Positions 44,405 through 53,672 of a stretch of 64,000 bases of DNA are shown here, piece after piece. Made by a program: the position numbers and the translations under genes. The DNA is taken from NCBI RefSeq assembly GCF_001544515.1, contig NZ_FCOL02000014.1:1-64000 (forward strand), written 5' to 3'. Below the pieces are notes generated by a model. That model was given only the letters and a program-made list of their open reading frames with translations. It did no database searches and had not been told where the DNA came from. Every line of letters starts with the position of its first letter. Position 1 is the first letter of the stretch. The DNA comes from Caballeronia terrestris (GTDB taxonomy: Bacteria > Pseudomonadota > Gammaproteobacteria > Burkholderiales > Burkholderiaceae).

Positions 44405-45778
44405 TTACATCGGCTCCACACTGCGTCGCCCGATGGCTTCGTACACGAAGCCCAGTTCCGCCATGTTTTCCGGTTCGTAAAGGTTACGTCCGTCAAAAAT
44501 CAACGGCGCGTTCATACGTGCATGAAGCGTGCCGATGTCCGGACTCTTGAACGCTTTCCACTCCGTCACGATCACGAGCGCATCGGCGCCCGACACCGCA
44601 TCGTATTGCTGCGAACAGAAATGCAGGCGCTGGCTAAAGGCCGGCTGATCGGCGAGATCGAGCGCCAGCACACGTTCCGCTTCATCCTGCGAGACCGGGT
44701 CGTACGCGCGGATCGTCGCGCCCCGTGCGAGCAGCGCCGTGATCAGCGCGCGGCTCGGTGCTTCGCGCATGTCGTCGGTATTCGGCTTGAACGCGAGGCC
44801 CCACACGGCGATCGTCTTGCCCGTCAAATCGTCACCGAGACGCGCGCAGATCTTGTGGACGAGCACGCTCTTTTGCGCCTCATTCACCGATTCGACCGCA
44901 TCGAGTATCTGGAGGTTCGCGCCGCGTTCCTGCGCTGTGCGGATTAGCGCACGCACGTCCTTCGGAAAGCACGAGCCGCCGTAGCCGCAGCCGGCGTACA
45001 GAAAGTGATAGCCGATGCGCGGGTCCGAGCCGATGCCGCGCCGCACCGCTTCGATGTCCGCGCCTACGATGTCCGCGAGATTCGCCATCTCGTTCATGAA
45101 CGAGATGCGGGTCGCGAGCATTGCATTGGCCGCGTACTTCGTGAACTCGGCGGAACGCACGTCCATGTACATCGTACGTTCGTGATTGCGGTTGAACGGC
45201 GCGTAGAGGCGCATGAGCATCGCGCGGGCGCGTTCGCCGTCGGCGTCGTCCGCGATACCGAGCACGATGCGGTCCGGGCGCATGAAGTCTTCGACCGCGG
45301 CGCCTTCCTTCAGGAACTCCGGATTCGATACGACCGAGAAGCCGTGTTTGACGCCGCGCGCATCGAGCGCCGCGCGCATGGTGGCCTGCACGCGATCCGC
45401 CGTGCCGACGGGCACCGTCGATTTGTCGACGATCACCTTGAAGCCTTCCGCATACTTGCCGATCTGCTCGGCGGCGGCGAGCACGTATTGAAGATCGGCG
45501 GAGCCGTCCTCATCGGGCGGCGTGCCCACGCAGATGAACTGCACGTCGCCGTGTTCGACCGCTTTCGCGACGCTCGTCGAAAACTTGATGCGGCCTGCCT
45601 TGACATTGCGCTCGATCAGTTCCTTCAGGCCCGGCTCGTGGATCGGAATGCCGCCGTGATTGAGGATGTCGATTTTTTTTGCGTCGACATCGAGGCAAAA
45701 GACGCTGTTGCCGATTTCCGCAAGACAGGCGCCGGTAACGAGGCCAACGTAGCCCGTGCCAATGACAGTAACTTTCAT
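44405..45778 (-). CDS. ugd: UDP-glucose 6-dehydrogenase
   Basis: A 457-residue NAD-dependent enzyme making UDP-glucuronate from UDP-glucose. The N-terminal Rossmann motif [10 protein letters not shown] is at residues 7-16, the catalytic Cys is C270 in [10 protein letters not shown], and the C-terminal UDP-binding domain includes [18 protein letters not shown]. The start is the ATG at 45776-45778, with GGGA upstream; the frame extends further but has no support there. It provides the uronic acid for the EPS, as BceC does for cepacian. It lies 51 bp upstream of the PAP2 gene on the same strand, so they may be co-transcribed. Confidence 0.96.
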   Translation of the reverse strand: MKVTVIGTGYVGLVTGACLAEIGNSVFCLDVDAKKIDILNHGGIPIHEPGLKELIERNVKAGRIKFSTSVAKAVEHGDVQFICVGTPPDEDGSADLQYVLAAAEQIGKYAEGFKVIVDKSTVPVGTADRVQATMRAALDARGVKHGFSVVSNPEFLKEGAAVEDFMRPDRIVLGIADDADGERARAMLMRLYAPFNRNHERTMYMDVRSAEFTKYAANAMLATRISFMNEMANLADIVGADIEAVRRGIGSDPRIGYHFLYAGCGYGGSCFPKDVRALIRTAQERGANLQILDAVESVNEAQKSVLVHKICARLGDDLTGKTIAVWGLAFKPNTDDMREAPSRALITALLARGATIRAYDPVSQDEAERVLALDLADQPAFSQRLHFCSQQYDAVSGADALVIVTEWKAFKSPDIGTLHARMNAPLIFDGRNLYEPENMAELGFVYEAIGRRSVEPM

Positions 45779-46168
45779 ATGTCCCGCTCGTCGTCGAAAG
45801 GTTAAAGGATTCTTTCCAGGAAATGCCGCGCGCACGAGCAAAACGCATGGCGTCTTTCGCCTGCTGCGCGGCATGTCGAATCGAAGAGGTAAAGCCTTCG
45901 GGAGTATTCGGTGAGGCGTGGCCGATAACAGCTAGGCTTTGGCGGCTGTCACCGATGTGCTTTCACGAACTCGATGCAAAGAGGGTTGCGCGGTGTGTTG
46001 CGGGTGACTCGTTCAGCGCTAAATATCCTCGCCCTTATCCTATCGTGGGAAACCCTCAGCTTTGTGGGCAAGGCAACTGAAGGGAACAATTAATTGATGG
46101 TCAAGGAAATTGGCTTTTTGTTTTTGGCGGCGGCATGTGGGCCGATCACAATGCCACCGCCGTCCACT
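45779..46168. other. Intergenic region, no gene seen
   Basis: About 390 bp holding the presumed promoter of ugd (minus strand). Short frames here lack ribosome sites. The left part is GC-rich like coding DNA but shows no conserved product. Confidence 0.4.
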
Positions 46169-46840
46169 TCAGGCAACCGCGCTGCCGTTCGCCGGTTGCA
46201 CGCCGAGCGCGTTGCTTGCCAGTTCGAATGCGTCGTCGCGTCCTTCGGCGCCGGCCTTCGCCGGATTGATCACCTTCGTGATCTGCTGGAAGTTGCCAGC
46301 ATCGGCGAGTTCGTTGCAGCCGTGCGATTTCCAGAACCATGCGGCGACGAGCGCGGCGACGTTCGCATCGTTGCGCACGAGATCGGCGTTGGTCACGAGG
46401 TCCGTGCCGATCGCCTTGCCTGCGCTGTCGAAGTTGGCCTTGAACGTGAGCTGGATGAGTCCTGAGCCGCGATACATCCAGCCATCGCCGCTTGTCGCAG
46501 GACCATTGCCGAAGCGGTTCTGATACAGCAAGTTTGCGAGCTGCTGCTGACGCGCCGGCGGCACAGACTTTTCGCCGGGCTGGCGGCCGAGCGAACTGCA
46601 CTGCGCAGGCGTCAGCGATGAGAACACCGCATGCAAGCGGTCCGCTGCATAGTTGAAACTCTCGGCGACCGGCGGCAGCGGAAAGCGTCCGCTCTCGTAG
46701 GCGACCTGCGCAAGAAAGGCGGCTTGACGCGCGGGCGTGTTGATCTCGAAACGCTCCATCGCATTCGTGATCGGCGTGAGCCAAAAGTTCGCGCTCGCCG
46801 CAGAGGCGCCGGTCGCTGCCATGAAGGTTGACTGGTCCAT
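46169..46840 (-). CDS. GH19 family glycoside hydrolase (chitinase/endolysin-like)
   Basis: A 223-residue protein of the GH19 fold used by plant chitinases and many phage endolysins. The catalytic Glu lies in AFLAQVAYESGRF, and the second signature is YRGSGLIQLTFKANF. There is no signal peptide or membrane segment, so export, if any, would need a holin or another route. The ATG at 46838-46840 has GGAG 6 nt upstream; the longer TTG frame is rejected. No holin, spanin or other phage gene is near, so it may be a domesticated lysin or a chromosomal cell-wall enzyme. Confidence 0.85.
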   Translation of the reverse strand: MDQSTFMAATGASAASANFWLTPITNAMERFEINTPARQAAFLAQVAYESGRFPLPPVAESFNYAADRLHAVFSSLTPAQCSSLGRQPGEKSVPPARQQQLANLLYQNRFGNGPATSGDGWMYRGSGLIQLTFKANFDSAGKAIGTDLVTNADLVRNDANVAALVAAWFWKSHGCNELADAGNFQQITKVINPAKAGAEGRDDAFELASNALGVQPANGSAVA

Positions 46841-47225
46841 GCTGTTCTCCAAGTCCGAGTGGTGTAAGAGACACCTTCGTTCGTCGTCAGGAGGGTTGCG
46901 TCGACGAGGTGTCGATCGGCCAGTGTTGGAGTGAGATGCTTTTTTGCGCGGCCTTGAGTGGTCGAATGCGACTCAGCCGGATGCGGCTCAGGGTATCGAC
47001 CTGCGTATGGTTTTAGCACTCTTCGATTTGAAGATCATGTTTTGAATGATCGCGAATGAGCGCTTCGTCACACTTCGGTCTGTGTGGCGAACGGTGCATG
47101 GTGAACCGTCGATGCTATGGGATGCAGAACGCTTCGAGACTATGACGATCCTGCGCAAGATTCTCCTATCGCTTGCGCGGATCGTACTAACGGGAGAGAC
47201 GCGCCGTGTGCTTGCGCGTCGCTGT
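46841..47225. other. Intergenic region, no gene seen
   Basis: About 385 bp between the GH19 gene and the small membrane protein, both on the minus strand. Long frames on the plus strand have no ribosome sites and no family resemblance. The right end should hold the GH19 promoter. Confidence 0.4.
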
Positions 47226-47483
47226 CTATTCTTTTTCTGCAGGCTTCGGCAGCGCGCGGCCAGATTGCGTCCCAGCGAGCAGGAACGGCTGCCACGCGCG
47301 CATGACTTCGCCCCAAAGAAGAAACGGCGACGCGAACGGAAGGAGGAGCCATCGCGCGGCATCGAACGATGGCGTTGCGGTGATGTGGATCGTGATGCCT
47401 TCGGCATTCTGGTCCGGCAGCGTGCGACGGGTGATCTCCACGTCGATGGCGGGAAGGTGCGCGGTCAACTTCGTTTCGTCCAT
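47226..47483 (-). CDS. Small hypothetical membrane-associated protein
   Basis: An 85-residue protein. The first 45 residues are polar and beta-rich; a hydrophobic segment, WLLLPFASPFLLWGEVMRAW (about residues 48-67), could anchor it in the membrane; the tail is short and charged. The ATG at 47481-47483 has GAGG 6 nt upstream, a better site than the ATG at 47522. No family is recognised. It follows the racemase-like gene on the same strand after 88 bp. Confidence 0.5.
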   Translation of the reverse strand: MDETKLTAHLPAIDVEITRRTLPDQNAEGITIHITATPSFDAARWLLLPFASPFLLWGEVMRAWQPFLLAGTQSGRALPKPAEKE

Positions 47484-47571
47484 GTTCAGCCTCGCTGGTG
47501 GCGCGTGAATTCGCGCGGTCATGGTATCCGTTGACTCTCCAGGCGGCAAGAATCCGAAATTTATAGCTGCT

Positions 47572-48264
47572 TCAAGTCAACGCCCAATCCACTGCAGCCT
47601 GCGCATGCAGCGCGGTGGTATCGAACACCGGCAGCGTCACATCGTCCTGCGCGATCAGGATCGCGATCTCCGTGCAACCGAGGATCACGCCTTCGACCCC
47701 CTGTGCCTGCATGCCTTCGATGACGCGTCGATACTCGTCACGCGAAGCATCGCGCAAGACCCCGTGGCAAAGCTCGTCATAGATGATTCGATGCACGAGC
47801 GCGCGATCTTCCGCGCCGGGCACGACCACATCGATGCCATGCCGTTCTTCCATACGGCCACGATAGAACGCCTGCTCCATCGTGAACGCGGTGCCGAGAA
47901 GACCGACACGCCGCACGCCGGCATTGCGCAATGCCTGTGCGGTCGGATCGACGATATGCAGGAGCGGTATCTGCAACGCGGCTTCGAGCGCAGGCGCCAC
48001 GCGGTGCATCGTGTTCGTACAGAGCAGCACGAAATCCGCGCCAGCCGCTTCGACTTGCTGCGCGGCCTCTGCCATGCGCTCTCCGAGTTCGTCCCAGCGC
48101 TCTTCATGCTGCAAGGCCTTGATCTCTTCGAAGCTCACGGTGACCATCACACTGCGCGCATTGCGATGACCGCCGAGCCGCGCCTTCATGTCCTGATTGA
48201 TCAAGCGGTAATACTCGACCGATGATTCCCAACTCATCCCGCCGATCAGTCCGATTGTTTTCAT
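47572..48264 (-). CDS. Aspartate/glutamate racemase-family protein
   Basis: A 230-residue cytoplasmic enzyme with the two catalytic cysteines of the family, C82 in LLCTNTMH and C197 in LGCTEI. The N-terminus KTIGLIGGMSWESS is typical of the YgeA-like amino-acid racemase group. It probably interconverts L- and D-forms of an amino acid; Asp or Glu is not certain, because YgeA enzymes can prefer others such as homoserine. The gene is divergent from the LysE exporter at 48383, and the pair may share control. Confidence 0.88.
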   Translation of the reverse strand: MKTIGLIGGMSWESSVEYYRLINQDMKARLGGHRNARSVMVTVSFEEIKALQHEERWDELGERMAEAAQQVEAAGADFVLLCTNTMHRVAPALEAALQIPLLHIVDPTAQALRNAGVRRVGLLGTAFTMEQAFYRGRMEERHGIDVVVPGAEDRALVHRIIYDELCHGVLRDASRDEYRRVIEGMQAQGVEGVILGCTEIAILIAQDDVTLPVFDTTALHAQAAVDWALT

Positions 48265-48382
48265 GCTGATTTCTTTGAGCGCCTGGAGCGCGTTTGCGAT
48301 TGACGAGGGCGCAAATATAGCAGGCGGTCAGGCACTAACGTTCGTGAGATCATGCTGATTCTCTCTGCATCGGAGAAACTCG

Positions 48383-49021
48383 ATGACCCCATCCTCCGCC
48401 GTATTCGCCATTCTCGTTGCGCTGCTGCTTGGCGCCATGATCCCCGGTCCGAGTTTCGTACTCGTTGCGCGCAATTCGATCGGCCTGTCGCGCGGAGATG
48501 GCCTCGCCACGGCGCTTGGCATGGGAGTCGGAGGCATCTTTTTCGGCAGCATCGCGCTCGCCGGGCTCTATACGCTGCTGCTCGCTGTCGAGTGGCTGTA
48601 CATCGGCCTGAAGATCGCGGGTGGCGTTTATCTCCTCTACATTGCGTGGAATATCTGGCGAGGCGCATCGCAGGCGATGACCGTCGATGACGAAGCCGCG
48701 AACCATCCGCGCAAAGCAAGCAAATCGTTTTGGGTGGGCCTCACGACGCAACTGAGCAACCCCAAGACTGCGATCTGGTACGGAAGCATCTTCGCCGCGT
48801 TGCTGCCGCAGCATCCGCCGCTCTGGTGCTATTTCGTGCTGCCGCCGCTAGTCTTCGCCGTAGAAGCGGGGTGGTACACGATCGTTGCGCTGTGCTTTTC
48901 GAGCCGTCGCCCGCGTGAGATTTATCTGCACGCGCGCAAATGGATCGACCGGATCGCCGCTGCTGCGATCGCCGCACTCGGGTTGAGGCTCATTCTGACC
49001 GCCGGCAAGACGGGTATCTGA
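48383..49021 (+). CDS. LysE/RhtB-family amino-acid exporter
   Basis: A 212-residue inner-membrane protein with about six helices; the motif GAMIPGPSFVLVARNSIGLSRGDGL near residues 17-41 is the LysE signature. It would export an amino acid or analogue. It is divergent from the racemase-like gene and convergent, 7 bp away, with a fragment of an AraC regulator that may once have controlled it. Confidence 0.9.
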   Translation: MTPSSAVFAILVALLLGAMIPGPSFVLVARNSIGLSRGDGLATALGMGVGGIFFGSIALAGLYTLLLAVEWLYIGLKIAGGVYLLYIAWNIWRGASQAMTVDDEAANHPRKASKSFWVGLTTQLSNPKTAIWYGSIFAALLPQHPPLWCYFVLPPLVFAVEAGWYTIVALCFSSRRPREIYLHARKWIDRIAAAAIAALGLRLILTAGKTGI

Positions 49022-49028
49022 GCGACCG

Positions 49029-49280
49029 CTATCTCCGTTTCGAGCGCGCGTTCGCAAGCCGGAACGCGCGCGGTGTCGAGCCGACGTATCGATGGAATAC
49101 TTCGGTGAAATGCTGCTGCGTCTGAAAGCCCGCGCGCGCCGCGACGTCAATGAGCGGAAGCGTTCCTTCGCTCAGCATCGACTGGGCGAACTTCAGCCGT
49201 TCAGTGGTCAGACAGAAATGCGGCGGTTGCCCGGTTGCGTTCTTGAACGCACGCGAGAAATGCGACTGGCTCATGTGCAC
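49029..49280 (-). pseudogene. AraC-family regulator, C-terminal fragment
   Basis: The frame encodes a nearly complete AraC double helix-turn-helix (MSQSHFSRAFKNATGQPPHF, then LIDVAARAGFQTQQHFTEVFHRYVGSTPRAF). In-frame coding-like sequence (AGRPESIQVEQLAALVHMSQ) continues to about 49395 without any ATG, GTG or TTG except GTG-CAC-ATG inside the first HTH, so the first helix is cut in the only translatable form. The ligand domain is missing. It is probably a decayed gene, although short one-domain AraC proteins exist. It lies head-on to the LysE exporter. Confidence 0.6.
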
Positions 49281-49445
49281 GAGTGCCGCCAGTTGCTCGA
49301 CCTGAATGCTCTCGGGACGGCCTGCTTCACTGTGAAGGCATCGCGTGAATTCGGCGTTCTTCGCGAAGTGTGTGTGTTCGCAAGGATCGCCTAATGGACA
49401 TCGTGCGACGCGTGCCGCTCACGCGTCGTACTTAAAAAAACCTGT

Positions 49446-50132
49446 TCACCCGCGCGGCGCAACAGGCGAGTGCTGTCCGAACTTTTTGCGCGCAGCGGGC
49501 GTGAACACGCCGATGAAGAACAGATCCAGCGCCTTCTCCAGCGCCTCGCGTGGCGTAAGGCCGGTTCGCGCGAGCATCGAAGGATCGTGCACGCCGCGCG
49601 CGACCTGTAGCCAGTATTCCGCGAGAAAGGTCACGTCGATGTCGCCGCGGATCATGCCCTGCTCGATGCCGAGACTCAGCACGCGAGAAAACACCGTGGG
49701 AATGTTGCGTTCCTTGATCGCCTGGATTTCGCCGTGGAGTCGCGGCGCGAAGCGGTCGAGGTCCTGCAGGAACGCTGGCGACATCGCGCCCACGTGATCG
49801 GCGACTACGCGCAGCAAGCGCTCCAGCTTCTCGGGAAAGCGCCCCGATCCATCGAGTATGTCCGTCACCTGACGTCGAATGGAGATGCCTGTCGCCGCGA
49901 AAATCGCGGAGACCATCGCGTCCTTCGACGGGAAATGCACATAGAGCGTCTTCTTGCTCATGCCGAGCGCAAGTGCGAGACGGTCCATCGTGAGGCCGCT
50001 GTAGTGCTCGCGCAGCAGGATCTCGCGCGCGGCGGCGAGGATCGCGCCAGACGGCCCTTCGTCGAAGTCGACAGGCGGCAGAGGTGACGGCGAGGTTGTG
50101 ATTTTTCGATCCTTTGAGTTCTTTTGGGGCAC
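49446..50132 (-). CDS. TetR/AcrR-family regulator of the efflux operon
   Basis: A 228-residue regulator. The HTH (about residues 28-75) includes YSGLTMDRLALALGMSKKTLYVHFPSK. The start is a GTG at 50130-50132. It is the last gene of the minus-strand operon, 6 bp after the outer-membrane protein gene. The position, as with YbiH in the E. coli ybhGFSR locus, suggests autoregulated repression of the pump. The palindrome at 54844-54875 over the operon promoter is its most likely operator. Confidence 0.88.
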   Translation of the reverse strand: MPQKNSKDRKITTSPSPLPPVDFDEGPSGAILAAAREILLREHYSGLTMDRLALALGMSKKTLYVHFPSKDAMVSAIFAATGISIRRQVTDILDGSGRFPEKLERLLRVVADHVGAMSPAFLQDLDRFAPRLHGEIQAIKERNIPTVFSRVLSLGIEQGMIRGDIDVTFLAEYWLQVARGVHDPSMLARTGLTPREALEKALDLFFIGVFTPAARKKFGQHSPVAPRG

Positions 50133-50138
50133 GTCAGC

Positions 50139-51578
50139 TTAGCGTTGTGCTGTCTCCCAGCCGCCGCCCAGCGATTGAAAGAGCGCAGCGGTATCGGTGA
50201 AACGGTCGGCTTGCGCGCGCGTTCGGTCGAGCGACGTCTGCAACGCCTGGCGCTGCGAATCGAGCAAGCCAAACTGGCTCACGCCGCCCGCCGCATACTG
50301 TGCATGAGCGATATCGACGCTCGCTTGCGCTTCGCGTGCGGCGTCCTCGCGCGCCTGCAGTTCGCGGGCGTCGTTCTGCAGGGCGGTCAGCGTATCCGCG
50401 ACTTGTTGCAGCGCTTGCAGCACGGTTTGCTGATAGCCGCCGAGCGCCGCATCGTAGGCCGCTTGCGCCGAGCGTTTCTTCGCGCGCAATTCGCCGCCAT
50501 GAAAGATCGGCTGCGCAAGGTTCAGGCCGATGTTCCAGATGTTCAACCCGTTCACCACGTCCTGTATGTTCGTGCGCTCCGATCCGATCCCCGCCGACAG
50601 CGAGAACTGCGGATAAAGATTCGCCGTCGCGACGCCGACATTCGCGCTCGCCTGATGCAACAACGCCTCCGACGCGCGGATGTCGGGACGCTCGCGCGCG
50701 AGGGTCGAGGGCAGCGTGAGCGGCACGCTATCGGGCAAGTGAAGCGACTCGAGCGTGAGCGCGTCGAAGTCCCCTTCCGATGGGGGCACGCCAAGCAGTG
50801 TCGCGAGTTGATGATCGGCGGCGGCGCGTTGCGTTGCGAGCGGCGGCAGCGATGCGCGCGTTTGTGCGAGCAGCGTCCGCTGGGTGTGAACGTCGAGACG
50901 TGACACGCCGCCCGCATTAAAGCGCGCCTCGACGATGGCAAGTTGCTGCGCTTCCTCATCGGCAAGTCGGCGCGTCAATGCGATCTGCTCTTGCAGCGAC
51001 GCGCGCTTGATCGCGGTCGCTACGACGTTGCCCGCAATCGATAGCCACGCTGCCTCCAGCTCGAAGCGTTCGTAATCGACTTGCGCCATCATCGCCTCGA
51101 GCGCGCGACGGTTGCCGCCGAATATGTCGAATGTGTACGAGACGCTCACCGACGCGTTGAAGAGCGAGAACGGGCCCGGATTCGCCACATGCGGAATGCC
51201 GAATGCCGCGAGATCGACTTGTTGCCGCGAGCCGGACACCTTGGCATCGACGCTTGGATAAAGAGTAGTGCCCGCTTGCGCGTTGTAGTTCTCGCGCGCT
51301 TCGATCAGCTTCGCGCGCGCTTGCGCGAGCGTCGGGCTTTGCTGCAGCGCTTGATCGACGAGACGGTCCAGCGCATCCGACTTGAATTGTTTCCACCACA
51401 TCGGTATCGCCTGATCTGCTGCGGCGAACGTCTGCGCGGTCCCGCTAGCCGTTTCGGTCGAAGCGGGCAGCGTTTCACGCGTGTAGCTTTGCGTGCCGGG
51501 CGCGGCGGGACTCTGGAAATCGGGGCCGACCGCGCAACCGCTCAACGCAACGGCGGTGAAGAAAACGAGGCGTTTCAT
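50139..51578 (-). CDS. NodT/OprM-type outer-membrane efflux lipoprotein
   Basis: A 479-residue outer-membrane factor. The signal peptide MKRLVFFTAVALSGCAVGPDF has a lipobox with Cys15, and the following YAVGPDF-like start is typical of the NodT group. Two repeated OEP domains form the trimeric channel (LQQSPTLAQARAKLIEA and PDIRASEALLHQASANVGVA mark the helical repeats). The ATG at 51576-51578 has AGGA 8 nt upstream. It completes a tripartite ABC pump with the genes at 51589-54664. Confidence 0.93.
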   Translation of the reverse strand: MKRLVFFTAVALSGCAVGPDFQSPAAPGTQSYTRETLPASTETASGTAQTFAAADQAIPMWWKQFKSDALDRLVDQALQQSPTLAQARAKLIEARENYNAQAGTTLYPSVDAKVSGSRQQVDLAAFGIPHVANPGPFSLFNASVSVSYTFDIFGGNRRALEAMMAQVDYERFELEAAWLSIAGNVVATAIKRASLQEQIALTRRLADEEAQQLAIVEARFNAGGVSRLDVHTQRTLLAQTRASLPPLATQRAAADHQLATLLGVPPSEGDFDALTLESLHLPDSVPLTLPSTLARERPDIRASEALLHQASANVGVATANLYPQFSLSAGIGSERTNIQDVVNGLNIWNIGLNLAQPIFHGGELRAKKRSAQAAYDAALGGYQQTVLQALQQVADTLTALQNDARELQAREDAAREAQASVDIAHAQYAAGGVSQFGLLDSQRQALQTSLDRTRAQADRFTDTAALFQSLGGGWETAQR

Positions 51579-51588
51579 GACATGTTTC

Positions 51589-52734
51589 CTAGTCGAGCGT
51601 GCGCCGATAGAACCGCAGCGCGATGCCCATGACGATGGCGGTGAAGATCGCCATCGGCCACACCGAAGGCCAGAGATCCGCCCAGCCATTGCCCTTGAGC
51701 ATGATGCCGCGAATCAGCCGGTTGAAGTACGTGAGCGGCAGCAGATTGCCGATGAACTGCGCCCAGCGCGGCATGCCAGCGAAAGGGAACATGAAGCCCG
51801 AGAGCAGGATGTTCGGCAGAAAATAGAAGACGGTGAGTTGCATCGCCTGCAACTGATTTTGCGCGAGCGAAGAAAGCGTGATTCCGACCGTGAGATTTGC
51901 CGCGATGAACATCAATGCCGCGAGGTAGATCGCAAAGGGGCTGCCGACGAACGGAACATGAAAGACGAAGTACGTCGCGAGCAGAATGATCGACGCTTGT
52001 ATGAGTCCGATGACCACGTAAGGCACGATCTTGCCGGTCATCACTTCGATGGGAAGAACGGGTGTTGCGAGGAGGTTCTCCATCGTGCCGCGCTCGCGTT
52101 CGCGCGTGACGGCGAGGCCCGTCATCATGACGAGCGTCATCGTGAGGATCGTACCCATCAGGCCCGGCACGACGTTGTATTGAGTGATGCCCTCGGGGTT
52201 GTAGAGGTTGTGGACCTGCACGCCGAACGCGGCCGGGCCGCCGTTCAGATGCGCGAGCGCCCCGGTGATGTCCTTGTCGGCCACCGGCTGCACGAGGCTC
52301 TGCAGCGCGGCGATCGCGGTGTTGGTCGCGGTGGGGTCGGTGGCGTCGGCTTCGACGAGCAGCGACGGGCGTTCTCCGCGCAGCAGCCGTTTCGAGAAAT
52401 CGACGGGGACGTTTAGAACGAATTGCACGCGCCCCTGTGCAAGTGCGCGGCGGCCGGCTTCCTCGTTCGGCAGCGTCTCGACGAAATCGAAGTACGCCGA
52501 GTTCTTCATCGCCGCGACGAAGCTGCGCGAGAACGCGCTGTTGTCGCCGACGATCACCGCGGTAGGGAGATGCTTCGGGTCCGTGTTGATCGCGAAGCCG
52601 AAGAGCGCGAGCTGCACGATCGGCAAGCCAACGATCATGCCGAACGTCACGCGATCGCGCCGCAGTTGCAGGAACTCCTTGAGCACGATGCTCCACCAGC
52701 GCGTGATTGAGAAGCTATTGCGCAAGCTCGTCAT
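51589..52734 (-). CDS. ABC-2 type transporter permease (YbhR/YhhJ-like)
   Basis: A 381-residue inner-membrane protein with one N-terminal helix, a large periplasmic domain (about residues 50-185) and five C-terminal helices. The segment TRERERGTMENLLATPVLPIEVMTGK (about residues 215-240) is the ABC-2 family signature. Only one permease gene is present, whereas YbhS/YbhR-type systems usually have two, so this one may work as a homodimer. Its ATG overlaps the stop of the ATPase gene (ATGA). Confidence 0.92.
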   Translation of the reverse strand: MTSLRNSFSITRWWSIVLKEFLQLRRDRVTFGMIVGLPIVQLALFGFAINTDPKHLPTAVIVGDNSAFSRSFVAAMKNSAYFDFVETLPNEEAGRRALAQGRVQFVLNVPVDFSKRLLRGERPSLLVEADATDPTATNTAIAALQSLVQPVADKDITGALAHLNGGPAAFGVQVHNLYNPEGITQYNVVPGLMGTILTMTLVMMTGLAVTRERERGTMENLLATPVLPIEVMTGKIVPYVVIGLIQASIILLATYFVFHVPFVGSPFAIYLAALMFIAANLTVGITLSSLAQNQLQAMQLTVFYFLPNILLSGFMFPFAGMPRWAQFIGNLLPLTYFNRLIRGIMLKGNGWADLWPSVWPMAIFTAIVMGIALRFYRRTLD

Positions 52735-53672
52735 GACGGCGCTCCGAAGTTATCCTTCGAGTGGCTCATCAGATAGATGAAGACGTCTTCGAGTCCCGTG
52801 CCGATGCGCTCGATTCGTAGCGGTGTGTTCTCCGTCGCCTGTTTGATGGAACGCTCGAGCGCAGCGTGATCGCGGCCGCTGGCATGCAAAGCTGAGCCGA
52901 AGACGACCGTTTGATCGATTCCCGGCATCTTGCGTAATTGCTCGGAAAGCTGGGTGAGTTGTTCGCCGTGAATGGCCCACGTCTGAAGGTCCTGCGACTC
53001 GATCACTTCGTTCGCGGTGCCCTTCGCGAGCAGTTTCCCGTACGCGATGTACGCGAGCTTGTGGCAGCGCTCCGCTTCATCCATGTAATGCGTGCTGACG
53101 AGCACGGAAATGCCGCGCGCCGCTAGCCGATGCAGCTCTTCCCAGAAGTCGCGTCGCGCGGTGGGATCGACGCCTGCGGTCGGTTCATCGAGCAGCAGCA
53201 ACTGCGGTTCATGAAGCATGCACGCGGCCAATGCGAGCCGTTGCTTCCAGCCGCCGGAAAGCGATCCCGTAAGCTGATTCGCGCGGCTTTGCAGCCCGAG
53301 GCCTTCGAGCGAGCGCTCCACTGCTTCGCGCCGATTGCGCATCTGGTAGATACGCGCGACGAAGTCGAGGTTCTCGCGGATCGTCAGGTCTTCCCAGTAC
53401 GAAAAGCGCTGCGTCATGTAGCCGACATTGCGCTTGATCTGCGCGCTCTCGGTGCGAATGTCGTAGCCGAGACAGGTGCCCGTGCCCGAATCGGGCGTGA
53501 GGAGGCCGCACATGAGGCGGATCGAAGTCGTCTTGCCGCTGCCGTTCGGCCCGAGAAAGCCGAAGATCTCGCCGCGTGCGACCTGCAAGGACACGTCGTT
53601 GACGACATGCTTGTCGCCGAAGCGTTTGTTGAGGTTCTGCACGTCGATCACATTGTCGGGGGACTGGCTCAT
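52731..53672 (-). CDS. ABC transporter ATP-binding protein (efflux)
   Basis: A 313-residue single-domain ATPase of the ABC-2/drug-export type. Walker A GPNGSGKT is near residues 41-48, the signature LSGGWKQR near 138-145 and Walker B LLLLDEPTAGVDP near 158-170. The C-terminal extension after about residue 240 fits the YbhF group. E. coli YbhF has two ATPase units; this protein has only one. It is coupled by 4-bp overlaps to the genes on each side. Confidence 0.93.
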   Translation of the reverse strand: MSQSPDNVIDVQNLNKRFGDKHVVNDVSLQVARGEIFGFLGPNGSGKTTSIRLMCGLLTPDSGTGTCLGYDIRTESAQIKRNVGYMTQRFSYWEDLTIRENLDFVARIYQMRNRREAVERSLEGLGLQSRANQLTGSLSGGWKQRLALAACMLHEPQLLLLDEPTAGVDPTARRDFWEELHRLAARGISVLVSTHYMDEAERCHKLAYIAYGKLLAKGTANEVIESQDLQTWAIHGEQLTQLSEQLRKMPGIDQTVVFGSALHASGRDHAALERSIKQATENTPLRIERIGTGLEDVFIYLMSHSKDNFGAPS

